Assembly (NCBI RefSeq): GCF_964019385.1
Contig: NC_088651.1
Coordinates: 7,609,329 to 7,673,328, forward strand
DNA from: Sycon ciliatum
Taxonomy: Eukaryota; Porifera; Calcarea; Leucosolenida; Sycettidae
Direction of reading: 5' to 3'
DNA: 64,000 nt
The notes below the pieces were generated by a model. The model did no database searches. It worked only from the letters and a program-made list of their open reading frames with translations, and had not been told where the DNA came from. The position numbers and the translations under genes are program-made. How positions within the stretch are numbered: the first letter of the stretch is position 1; the number at the start of each line of letters is the position of its first letter. Below are positions 14,096 through 27,200 of the stretch, piece after piece.

Positions 14096-17000
14096 TTGCG
14101 ACTAAACTATTCACAGCAGTGCCAAATTTTCTGGGTCACTGAAGGCGGGTGCCAGCGCCCTACAAACAAACCAAAAATGAAACCAATGCGACCACTGGAA
14201 TTACAGCTGGGTCATGTTATACAGAGGTACGTTGAAATTGAAAGGTCAGCACAAATGGTCAAAATCCGACATTTTCTCACCTTTCTGCCCGTTCGAAGCT
14301 CAGAAAATGACAATGACCATCCTCATCTCGTTGTGAAGCTGGACATAGAAAATAGCACCATGAAAAAGAGCCACATTTCTCTAAAGAACTCACCCAGGGC
14401 TGCTGAAAGCTGAAAAAGAACCTATCTAGAAGTTTGGGGCTTTTTACCCGTGAATCTTCACTTTGCGACTAAACTATTCACAGCAGTGCCAAATTTTCTG
14501 GGTCACTGAATGCGGGTGCCAGCGCCCTACAAGCAAACCAAAAATGAAACCAATGCGACCACTGAAATTACAGCTCGGTCATGTTATAGAGAGGTACGTT
14601 GAAATTGAAAGGTCAGTACAAATGGTCAAAATCCGACATTTTCTCACCTTTCTGCCCGTTCGTAGCTCAGAAAATGACAATGACCATCCTCATCTCGTTG
14701 TGTAGCTGGACATAGACAAGAGCACCAAGAAAAAGACCCACATTTCTCTAAAGAACTTGCCCTGGGCTGCTGAAACCTGAAAAAGAACCTATCTAGAAGT
14801 TTGGGGCTTTTTACCCGTGAATCTTCACTTTGCGACTAAACTATTCACAGCAGTGCCAAATTTTCTAGGTCACTGAATGCGGGAGCCAGCGCCCTACAAG
14901 CAAACCAAAAATGAAACCAATGCGACCACTGAAATTACAGCTGGGTCATGTTATAGAGAGGTACGTTGAAATTGAAAGGTCAGCACAAATGGTCAAAATC
15001 CGACATTTTCTCACCTTTCTGCCCGTTCGCAGCTCAGAAAATGACAATGACCATCCTCATCTCGTTGTGTCGCTGGACATAGACAAGGGCACCAAGAAAA
15101 AGACCCACATTTCTCTAAAGAACTCGCCCAGGGTTGCTGAAAGCTGAAAAAGAACCTATATAGAAGTTTGGGGCTTTTTACCCATGTATCTTCACTTTGC
15201 GACTAAACTATTCACAGCAGTGCCAAATTTTGAGGGTCACTGATTGTGGGTGCCAGCGCCCTACAAGCAAACCAAAAATGAAACCAATGCGACCACTGAC
15301 ATTACAGCTGGGTCATGTTATAGAGAGGTACGTTGAAATTGAAAGGTCAGCACAAATGATCAAAATCCGACATTTTCTCACCTTTCTGCCCGTTCGACGC
15401 TCAGAAAATGACAATGACCATCCTCATCTCGTTGTGTAGCTGGACATAGACAAGAGCACCAAGAAAAAGACCCACATTTCTCTAAAGAACTCGCCCAGGG
15501 CTGCTGAAAGCTGAAAAAGAACTTATCTAGAAGTTTGGGGCTTTTTACCCGTGAATCTTCACTTTGCGACTAACCTATTCACAGCAGTGCCAAATTTTCT
15601 GGGTCACTGAATGCGGGTGCCAGCGCCCTGCAAACAAACCAAAAATGAAACCAATGCGACCACTGAAATTACAGCTGGGTCATGTTATAGAGAGGTACGT
15701 TGAAATTGAAAGGTCAGCACAAATGGTCAAAATCCGACATTTTCTCACCTTTCTGCCCGTTCGCAGCTCAGAAAATGACAATGACCATCCTCATCTTGTT
15801 GTGTAGCTAGAAATAGACAAGAGTACCAAGAAAAAGACCCACATTTCTATAAAGAACTCGCCCAGGGCTGCTGAAAGCTGAAAAAGAACTTATCTAGAAG
15901 TTTGGGGCTTTTTACCGGTGAATCTTCACTTTGCGACTAAACTATTCACAGCACTGCCAAATTTTCTGGGTCACTGAATGCGGGTGCCAGCGCCCTACAA
16001 ACAAACCAAAAATGAAACCAATGCAACCACTGAAATTACAGCTGGGTCATGTTATAGAGAGGTACCTTGAGATTGAAAGGTCAGCACAAATGGTCAAAAT
16101 CCGATATTTTCTCACCTTTCTGCCCGTTCGCAGCTCAGAAAATGACAATGCCATCCTCATCTCGTTGTGTAGCTGGACATAGAAAATAGCACCATGAAAA
16201 GAGCCACATTTCTCTAAAGAACTCACCCAGGGCTGCTGAAAGCTGAAAAAGAACCTATCTAGAAGTTTGGGGCTTTTTACCCGTGAATCTTCACTTTGCG
16301 ACTAACCTATTCACAGCAGTGCCAAATTTTCTGGGTCACTGAATGCAGGTGCCAGCGCCCTACAAGCAAACCAAAAATGAAACCAATGCGACTACTGAAA
16401 TTACAGCTGGGTCGTGTTATACAGAGGTACGTTGAAATTGAAAGGTCAGCACAAATGGTCAAAATCCGACATTTTCTCACCTTTCTGCCCGTTCGCAGCT
16501 CAGAAAATGACAATGACCATCCTCATCTCGTTGTGTAGCTGGAAATAGACAAGAGCACCGAAGAAAAAGACTCACATTTCTCTAAAGAACTCGCCCAGGG
16601 CTGCTGAAAGCTGAAAAAGAACTTATCTAGAAGTTTGGGGCTTTTTACCCGTGAATCTTCACTTTGCGACTAAACTATTCACAGCAGTGCCAAATTTTTA
16701 GGGTCACTGATTGTGGGTGCCAGCGCCCTACAAGCAAACCAAAAATCAAACCAATGCGACCACTGACATTACAGCTGGGTCATGTTATAGAGAGGTACGT
16801 TGAAATTGAAAGGTCAGCACAAATGGTCAAAATCCGACATTTTCTCACCTTTCTGCCCGTTCGAAGATCAGAAAATGACAATGACCATCCTCATCTCGTT
16901 GTGTACCTGGACATAGACAAGAGCACCAAGAAAAAGACCCACATTTCTCTAAAGAACTCGCCCAGGGCTGCTGAAAGCTGAAAAAGAACCTATCTAGAAG

Positions 17001-18130
17001 TTTGGGGCTTTTTACCCGTGAATCTTCACGTTGCGACTAAACTATTCACAGCAGTGCCAAATTTTCTGGGTCACTGAATGCGGGTGCCAGCGCCCTACAA
17101 ACAAACCAAAAATGAAACCAATGCGACCACTGAAATTACAGCTGGGTCATGTTATAGAGAGGTACGTTGAAATTGAAAGGTCAGCACAAATGGTCAAAAT
17201 CCGACATTTTCTCACCTTTCTGCCCGTTCGCAGCTCAGAAAATGACAATGACCATCATCATCTCGTTGTGTCGCTGGAAATAGACAAGAGCACCAAGAAA
17301 AAGACCCACATTTCTCTAAAGAACTCGTCCAGGGCTGCTGAAAGCTGAAAAGAACCTATCTAGAAGTTTGGGGCTTTTTACCCGTGAATCTTCACTTTGC
17401 GACTAAACTATTCACAGCAGTGCCAAATTTTCTGGGTCACTGAATGCGGGTGCCAGCGCCCTACAAGCAAACAAAAATGAAACCAATGCGACCACTGAAA
17501 TTACAGCTGGGTCATGTTATAGAGAGGTACGTTGAAATTGAAAGGTCAGCACAAATGGTCAAAATCCGTCATTTTCTCACCTTTCTGCCCGTTCGCAGCT
17601 CAGAAAATGGCAATGACCATCCTCATCTCGTTGTGTAGCTAGACATAGACAAGGGCACCAAGAAAAAGACCCACATTTCTCTAAAAGAACTCGCCCAGGG
17701 TTGCTGAAAGCTGAAAAAGAAACTATCTAGAAGTTTGGGGCTTTTTACCCGTGAATCTTCACTTTGCGACTAAACTATTCACAGCAGTGCCAAATTTTTA
17801 GGGTCACTGATTGTGGGTGCCAGCGCCCTACAAGCAAACCAAAAATCAAACCAATGCGACCACTGAAATTACAGCTGGGTCATGTTATAGAGAGGTGCGT
17901 TGAAATTGAAAGTTCAGTACAAATGGTCAAAATCCGACATTTTCTCACCTTTCTGCCCATTCGCAGCTCACAAAATGACAATGACCATCCTCATCTCGTT
18001 GTGTAGCTGGACATAGACAAGAGCACCAAGAAAAAGACCCACATTTCTCTAAAGAACTCACCCAGGGCTGCTGAAAGCTGAAAAAGAACCTATCTAGAAG
18101 GTTGGGGGGTTTTACCCGTGAATCTTCACT

Positions 18131-18282
18131 TTGCGACTAAACTATTCACAGCAGTGCCAAATTTTCTGAAAATAGTACCATGAAAAAGAGCCACATTTCT
18201 CTGAAGAACTCACCCAGGGCTGCTGAAAGCTGAAAAACAACCTATCTAGAAGTTTGGGGCTTTTTACCCGTGAATCTTCACT
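18131..18282 (+). repeat. Internally deleted satellite unit (152 bp)
   Basis: The unit opens normally (tgcgactaaactattcacagc) but jumps from caaattttctg directly to aaaatagtaccatgaaaaag, losing about 215 bp of the middle. It then continues normally to the next unit at 18283. It is a clean internal deletion that leaves the array in register on both sides. Confidence 0.9.
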
Positions 18283-21200
18283 TTGCGACTAAACTATTCA
18301 CAGCAGTGCCAAATTTTTTGGGTCACTGAATGCGGGTGCCAGCGCCCTACAAACAAACCAAAAATGAAACCAATGCGACCACTGAAATTACAGCTGGGTC
18401 ATGTTATACAGAGGTACGTTGAAATTGAAAGGTCAGCACAAATGGTCAAAATCCGACATTTTCTCACCTTTCTGCCCGTTCGCAGCTCAGAAAATGACAA
18501 TGACCATCATCATCTCGTTGTGTCGCTGGACATAGACAAGAGCACCAAGAAAGAGACCCACATTTCTCTAAAGAACTCGCCCAGGGCTGCTGAAAGCTGA
18601 AAAAGAACCTATCTAGAAGTTTGGGGATTTTTACCCGTGAATATTCACTTTGCGACTAAACTATTCACAGCAGTGCCAAATTTTCTGGGTCACTGAATGC
18701 GGGTGCCAGCGCCCTACAAGCAAACCAAAAATGAAACCAATGCGACCACTGAAATTACAGCTTGGTCATGTTATAGAGAGGTACGTTGAAATTGAAAGGT
18801 CAGCACAAATGGTCAAAATCCGACATTTTCTCACCTTTCTGCCCGTTCGCAGCTCAGAAAATGACAATGCCATCCTCATCTCGTTGTGTAGCTGGACATA
18901 GAAAAAAGCACCATGAAAACGAGCCACATTTCTCTAAAGAACTCATCCAGGGCTGCTGAAAGCTGAAAAAGAACCTATCTAGAAGTTTGGGGCTTTTTAC
19001 CCGTGAATCTTCACTTTGCGACTAAACTATTCACAGCAGTGCCAAATTTTCTGGGTCACTGAATGCGGGTGCCAGCGCCCTACAAGCAAACCAAAAATGA
19101 AACCAATGCGACCACTGAAATTACAGCTGGGTCATGTTATAGAGAGGTACGTTGAAATTGAAAGGTCAGTACAAATGGTCAAAATCCGACATTTTCTCAC
19201 CTTTCTGCCAGTTCGCAGCTCAGAAAATGACATTGACCATCCTCATCTCGTTGTGTAGCTGGACATAGACAAGAGCACCAAGAAAGAGACCCACATTTCT
19301 CTAAAGAACTCGCCCAGGGCTGCTGAAAGCTGAAAAAGAACCTATCTAGAAGTTTGGGGCTTTTTACCCGTGAATCTTCACGTTGCGACTAAACTATTCA
19401 CAGCAGTGCCAAATTTCTTGGGTCACTGAATGCGGGTGCCAGCGCGCTACAAACAAACCAAAAATGATACCAATGCGACCACTGAAATTACAGCTGGGTC
19501 ATGTTATAGAGAGGTACGTTGAAATTGAAAGGTCAGCACAAATGGTCAAAATCCGACATTTTCTCACCTTTCTGCCCGTTCGCAGCTCAGAAAATGACAA
19601 TGACCATCATCATCTCGTTGTGTCGCTGGACATAGAAAATAGCACCATGAAAAAGAGCCACATTTCTCTAAAGAACTCACCCAGGGCTGCTGAAAGCTGA
19701 AAAAGAACCTATCTAGAAGTTTGGGGCTTTTTACCCGTGAATCTTCACTTTGCGACTAAACTATTCACAGCAGTGCCAAATTTTCTGGATTACTGAATGC
19801 GGGTGCCAGCGCCCTACAAGTAAACCAAAAATGAAACCAATGCGACCACTGAAATTACAGCTGGGTCATGTTATACAGAGGTACGTTGAAATTGAAAGGT
19901 CAGCACAAATGGTCAAAATCCGACATTTTCTCACCTTTCTGCCCGTTCGCAGCTAAGAAAATGACAATGACCATCCTCATCTCGTTGTGTAGCTGGACAT
20001 AGAAAATAGCACCATGAAAAAGAGCCACATTTCTCTAAAGAACTCACCCAGGGCTGCTGCAAGCTGAAAAAGAACCTATCTAGAAGTTTGGGGCTTTTTA
20101 CCCGTGAATCTCTTCACTTTGCGACTAAACTATTCACAGCAGTGCCAAATTTTCTGGGTCAATGAATGCGAGTGCCAGCGCCCTAAAAGCAAACCAAAAA
20201 TCAAACCAATGCGACCACTGACATTACAGCTGGGTCATGTTATAGAGAGGTACGTTGAAATTGAAAGGTCAGTACAAATGGTCAAAATCCGACATTTTCT
20301 CACTTTTCTGCCCGTTCGCAGCTCAGAAAATGACAATGACCATCATCATCTCGTTGTCTCGCTGGACATAGAAAATAGCACCATGAAAAAGAGCCACACT
20401 TCTCTAAAGAACTCACCCGGGGCTGCTGAAAGCTGAAAAAGAACCTATCTAGAAGTTTGGGGCTTTTTACCCGTGAATCTTCACTTTGCGACTAAACTAT
20501 TCACAGCAGTGCCAAATTTTCTGGATCACTGAATGCGGGTGCCAGCGCCCTACAAGCAAACCAAAAATGAAACCAATGCAAACACTGAAATTACAGCTGG
20601 GTCATGTTATAGAGAGATACGTTGAAATTGAAAGGTCAGCACAAATGGTCAAAATCCGACATTTTCTCACCTTTCTGCCCGTTCGCAGCTCAGAAAATGA
20701 CAATGCCATCCTCATCTCGTTTGTGTAGCTGGACATGGAAAATAGCACCATGAAAAAGAGCCACATTTCTCTAAAGAACTCACCCAGGGCTGCTGAAAGC
20801 TGAAAAAGAACCTATCTAGAAGTTTGGGGCTTTTTACCCGTGAATCTTCACTTTGCGACTAAACTGTTCACAGCAGTGCCAAACTTTCTGGATCACTGAA
20901 TGCGGGAGCCAGCGCCCTACAAGCAAACCAAAAATGAAACCAATGCGACCACTGAAATTACAGCTGGGTCATGTTATAGAGAGGTACGTTGAAATTGAAA
21001 GGTCAGTACAAATGGTCAAAATCCGACATTTTCTCGTCTTTCTGCCCGTTCGTAGCTCAGAAAATGACAATGACCCTCATCATCTCGTTGTGTCGCTGGA
21101 CATAGAAAATAGTACCATGAAAAAGAGCCACATTTCTCTGAAGAACTCACCCAGGGCTGCTGAAAGCTGAAAAAGAACCTATCTAGAAGTTTGGGGCTTT

Positions 21201-24200
21201 TTACCCGTGAATCTTCACTTTGCGACTAAACTATTCACAGCAGTGCCAAATTTTTTGGGTGACTGAATGCGGGTGCCAGCGGCCTACAAGCAAACCAAAA
21301 ATCAAACCAATGCGACCACTGAAATTACAGCTTGGTTATGTTATAGAGAGGTACGTTGAAATTGAAAGGTCAGCACAAATGGTGAAAATCCGACATTTTC
21401 TCACTTTTCTGCCCGTTCGCAGCTCAGAAAATGACAATGACCATCCTCATCTCGTTGTGTAGCTGGAAATAGACAAGAGCACCAAGAAAAAGACCCACAT
21501 TTCTCTAAAGAACTCACCCAGGGCTGCTGAAAGCTGAAAAAGAACCTATCTAGAAGTTTGGGGCTTTTTACCCGTGAATCTTCACTTTGCGACTAAACTA
21601 TTCACAGCAGTGCCAAATTTTCTGGGTCACTGAAGGCGGGTGCCAGCGCCCTACAAGCAAACCAAAAATGAAACCAATGCGACCACTGAAATTACAGCTG
21701 GGTCATGTTATACAGAGGTACGTTGAAATTGAAAGGTCAGTACAAATGGTAAATATCCGACATTTTCTCACCTTTCTGGCCGTTCGCAGCTCAGAAAATG
21801 ACAATGACCATCCTCTTCTCGTTGTGTAGCTGGACATAGACAAGAGCACCAAGAAAAAGACCCACATTTCTCTAAAGAACTCGCCCAGGGTTGCTGAAAG
21901 CTGAAAAAGAACCTATCTAGAAGTTTGGGGCTTTTTACCCGTGAATCTTCACTTTGCGACTAAACTATTCACAGCAGCGCCAAATTTTTAGGGTCACTGA
22001 TTGTGGGTGCCAGCGCCCTACAAGCAAACCAAAAATCAAACCAATGCGAACACTGACATTACAGCTGGGTCATGTTATAGAGAGGTACGTTGAAATTGAA
22101 AGGTCAGCACAAATGGTCAAAATCCGACATTTTTACACCTTTCTGCCCGTTCGCAGCTCAGAAAATGACAATGACCATCCTCATCTCGTTGTGTAGCTGG
22201 ACATAGACAAGAGCACCAAGAAAAAGACCCACATTTCTCTAAAGAACTCGCCCAGGGCTGCTGAAAGCGGAAAAAGAACTTATCTAGAAATTTGGGGCTT
22301 TTTACCCGTGAATCTTCACTTTGCGACTAAACTATTCACAGCAGTGCCAAATTTTCTGGGTCACTGAATGCGGGTGCCAGCGCCCTACAAACAAACAAAA
22401 AATGAAACCAATGCGACCACTGAAATTACAGCTGGGTCATGTTATACAGAGGTACGTTGAAATTGAAAGGTCAGCACAAATGGTCAAAATCCGACATTTT
22501 CTCACCTTTCCGCCCGTTCGCAGCTCAGAAAATGACAATGCCATCCTCATCTCGTTTGTGTTGCTGGACATGGAAAATAGCACCATGAAAAAGAGCCACA
22601 TTTCTCTAAAGAACTCACCCAGGGCTGCTGAAAGCTGAAAAAGAACCTATCTAGAAGTTTGGGGCTTTTTACCCGTGAATCTTCACTTTGCGACTAAACT
22701 GTTCACAGCAGTGCCAAATTTTCCGGGTCACTGAATGCGGGTGCCAGCGCCCTACAAGCAAACCAAAAATGAAACCAATGCGACCACTGAAATTACAGCT
22801 GGGTCATGTTATAGAGAGGTACGTTGAAATTGAAAGGTCAGTACAAATGGTCAAAATCCGACATTTTCTCACCTTTCTGCCCGTTCGTAGCTCAGAAAAT
22901 GACAATGACCATCCTCATCTCGTTGTGTAGCTGGACATAGACAAGAGCACCAAGAAAAAGACCCACATTTCTCTAAAGAACTCGCCCAGGGCTGCTGAAA
23001 GCTGAAAAAGAACCTATCTAGAAGTTTGGGGCTTTTTACCCGTGAATCTTCACTTTGCGACTAAACTATTCACAGCAGTGCCAAATTTTCTGGATCACTG
23101 AATGCGGGTGCCAGCGCCCTACAAGCAAACCAAAAATGAAACCAATGCGACCACTGAAATTACAGCTGGGTCATGTTATAGAGAGGTACGTTGAAATTGA
23201 AAGGTCAGTACAAATGGTCAAAATCCGACATTTTCTCACCTTTCTGCCCGTTCGTAGCTCAGAAAATGACAATGACCATCCTCATCTCGTTGTGTAGCTG
23301 GACATAGAAAAGAGCACCAAGAAAAAGACCCACATTTCTCTAAAGAACTCGCCCAGGGCTGCTGAAAGCTGAAAAAGTACTTATCTAGAAATTTGGGGCT
23401 TTTTACCCGTGAATCTTCACTTTGCGACTAAACTATTCACAGCAGTGCCAAATTTTCTGGGTCACTGAATGCGGGTGCCAGCGCCCTACAAACAAACCAA
23501 AAATGAAACCAATGCGACCACTGAAATTACAGCTGGGTCATGTTATACAGAGGTACGTTGAAATTGAAAGGTCAGCACAAACGGTCAAAATCCGACATTT
23601 TCTCACCTTTCTGCCCGTTCGAAGCTCAGAAAATGACAATGCCATCCTCATCTCGTTTGTGTAGCTGGACATGGAAAATAGCACCATGAAAAAGAGCCAC
23701 ATTTCTCTAAAGAACTCACCCAGGGCTGCTGAAAGCTGAAAAAGAACCTATCTAGAAGTTTGGGGCTTTTTACCCGTGAATCTTCACTTTGCGACTAAAC
23801 TGTTCACAGCAGTGCCAAATTTTCTGGGTCACTGAATGCGGGTGCCAGCGCCCTACAAGCAAACCAAAAATGAAACCAATGCGACCACTGAAATTACAGC
23901 TGGGTCATGTTATAGAGAGGTACGTTGAAATTGAATGGTCAGTACAAATGGTCAAAATCCGACATTTTCTCACCTTTCTGCCCGTTCGTAGCTCAGAAAA
24001 TGACAATGATCATCCTCATCTCGTTGTGTAGCTGGACATAGACAAGAGCACCAAGAAAAAGACCCACATTTCTCTAAAGAACTCGCCCAGGGCTGCTGAA
24101 AGCTGAAAAAGAACCTATCTAGAAGTTTGGGGCTTTTTACCCGTGAATCTTCACTTTGCGACTAAACTATTCACAGCAGTGCCAAATTTACTAGGTCACT

Positions 24201-27200
24201 GAATGCAGGTGCCAGCGCCCTACAAGCAAACCAAAAATGAAACCAATGCGACCACTGAAATTACAGCTGGGTCATGTTATAGAGAGGTACGTTGAAATTG
24301 AAAGGTCAGCACAAATGGTCAAAATCCGACATTTTCTCACCTTTCTGCCCGTTCGCAGCTCAGAAAATGACAATGACCATCCTCATCTCGTTGTGTCGCT
24401 GGACATAGAAAATAGCACCATGAAAAAGAGCCACATTTCTCTGAAGAACTCACCCAGGGCTGCTGAAACCTTAAAAAGAACCTATCTAGAAGTTTGGGGC
24501 TTTTTACCCGTGAATCTTCACTTTGCGACTAAACTATTCACAGCAGTGCCAAATTTTCTGGGTCACTGAAAGCGGGTGCCAGCGCCCTACAAGCAAACCA
24601 AAAATGAAACCAATGCGACCACTGAAATTACAGCTGGGTCATGTTACAGAGAGGTACGTTGAAATTGAAAGGTCAGCACAAATGGTCAAAATCCGACATT
24701 TTCTCACTTTTCTGCCCGTTCGCAGCTCAGAAAATGACAATGACCATCCTCATCTCGTTGTGTAGCTAGAAATAGACAAGAGCACCAAGAAAAAGACCCA
24801 CATTTCTCAAAAGAACTCGCCCAGGGCTGCTGAAAGCTGAAAAAGAACCTATCTCGAAGTTTGGGGCTTTTTACCCGTGAATCTTCACTTTGCGACTAAA
24901 CTATTCACAGCAGTGCCAAATTTTCTGGGTCACTGAATGCGGGTGCCAGCGCCCTACAAGCAAACCAAAAATCAAACCAATGCGACCACTTACATTACAG
25001 CTGGGTCATGTTATAGAGAGGTACGTTGAAATTGAAAGGTCAGTACAAATGGTAAAAATCCGACATTTTCTCACCTTTCTGCCCGTTCGTAGCTCAGAAA
25101 ATGACAATGACCATCCTCATCTCGTTGTGTAGCTGGACATAGACAAGAGCACAAAGAAAAAGACCCACATTTCTCTAAAGAACTCACCCAGGGCTGCTGA
25201 AAGCTGAAAAAGAACCTATCTAGAAGTTTGGGGCTTTTTACCCGTGAATCTTCACTTTGCGACTAAACTATTCACAGCAGTGCCAAATTTTCTGGGTCAC
25301 TGAATGCGGGTGCCAGCGCCCTACAAGCAAACCAAAAATGAAACCAATGCGACCACTGAAATTACAGCTGGGTCATGTTATAGAGAGGTACGTTGAAATT
25401 GAAAGGTCAGCACAAATGGTCAAAATCCGACATTTTCTCACCTTTCTGCCCGTTCGCAGCTAAGAAAATGACAATGACTATCCTCATCTCGTTGTGTAGC
25501 TGGAAATAGACAAGAGCACCAAGAAAAAGACCCACATTTCTCTAAAGAACTCGCCCAGGGCTGCTGAAAGCTGAAAAAGAACCTATCTAGAAGTTTGGGG
25601 CTTTTTACCCATGAATCTTCACTTAGCGACTAAACTATTCACAGCAGTGCCAAATTTTCTGGGACACTGAATTCGGATGCCAGCGCCCTACAAGCAACCC
25701 AAAATTGAAACCAATGCGACCACTGAAATTACAGCTGGGTCATGTTATAGAGAGGTACGTTGAAATTGAAAGGTCAGTACAAATGGTCAAAATCCGACAT
25801 TTTCTCACCTTTCTGCCCGTTCGCAGCTCAGAAAATGACAATGACCATCCTCATCTCGTTGTGTAGCTGGACATAGACAAGAGCACCAAAAAAAAGACCC
25901 ACATTTCTCTAAAGAACTCGCCCAGGGCTGCTGAAAGCTGAAAAAGAACCTATCTAGAAGTTTGGGGCTTTTTACCCGTGAATCTTCACTTTGCGACTAA
26001 ACTATTCACAGCAGTGCCAAATTTTCTCGATCACTGAATGCGGGTGCCAGCGCCCTACAAGCAAACCAAAAATGAAACCAATGTGACCTCTGAAATTACA
26101 GCTGGGTCATTTTATAGAGAGGTACGTTGAAATTGAAAGGTCAGCACAAATGGTCAAAATCCGACATTTTCTCACGTTTTTGCCCGTTCGCAGCTCAGAA
26201 AATGGCAATGACCATCCTCATCTCGTTGTGTAGCTGGACATAGACAAGAGCACCAAGAAAAAGACCCACATTTCTCTAAAGAATTCGCCCAGGGTTGCTG
26301 AAAGCTGAAAAAGAACCTATCTAGAAGGTTGGGGCTTTTTACCCGTGAATCTTCACTTTGCGACTAAACTATTCACAGCAGTGCCAATTTTTTAGGGTCA
26401 CTGATTGTGGGTGCCAGCGCCTTACAAGCAAACCAAAAATCAAACCAATGCGACCACTGACATTACAGCTGGGTCATGTTATAGAGAGGTACGTTGAAAT
26501 TGAAAGGTCAGCACAAATGGTCAAAATCCGACATTTTCTCACCTTTCTGCCCGTTCACAGCTCAGAAAATGACAATGACCATCCTCATCTCGTTGTGTAG
26601 CTGGACATAGACAAGAGCACCAAGAAAAAGATCCACATTTCTCTAAAGAACTCACCCAGGGCTGCTGAAAGCTGAAAAAGAACTTATCTAGAAATTTGGG
26701 GCTTTTTACCCGTGAATATTCACTTTGCGACTAAACTATTCACAGCAGTGCCAAATTTTCTGGGTCTCTGAATGCGGGTGCCAGTTCCCTACAAACAAAC
26801 CAAAAATGAAACCAATGCGACCACTGAAATTACAGCTGGGTCATGTTATACAGAGGTACGTTGAAATTGAAAGGTCAGCACAAATGGTCAAAATCCGACA
26901 TTTTCTCACCTTTCTGCCCGTTCGCAGCTCAGAAAATGACAATGCCATCCTCATCTCGTTTGTGTAGCTGGACATAGAAAATAGCACCATGAAAAAGAGC
27001 CACATTTCTCTAAAGAACTCACCCAGGGCTGCTGAAAGCTGAAAAAGAACCTATCTAGAAGTTTGGGGCTTTTTACACGTGAATCTTCACTTTGCGACTA
27101 AACTATTCACAGCAGTGCCAAATTTTCTGGGTCACTGAATGCGGGTGCCAGCGCCCTACAAGCAAACCAAAAATGAAACCAATGCGACCACTGAAATTAC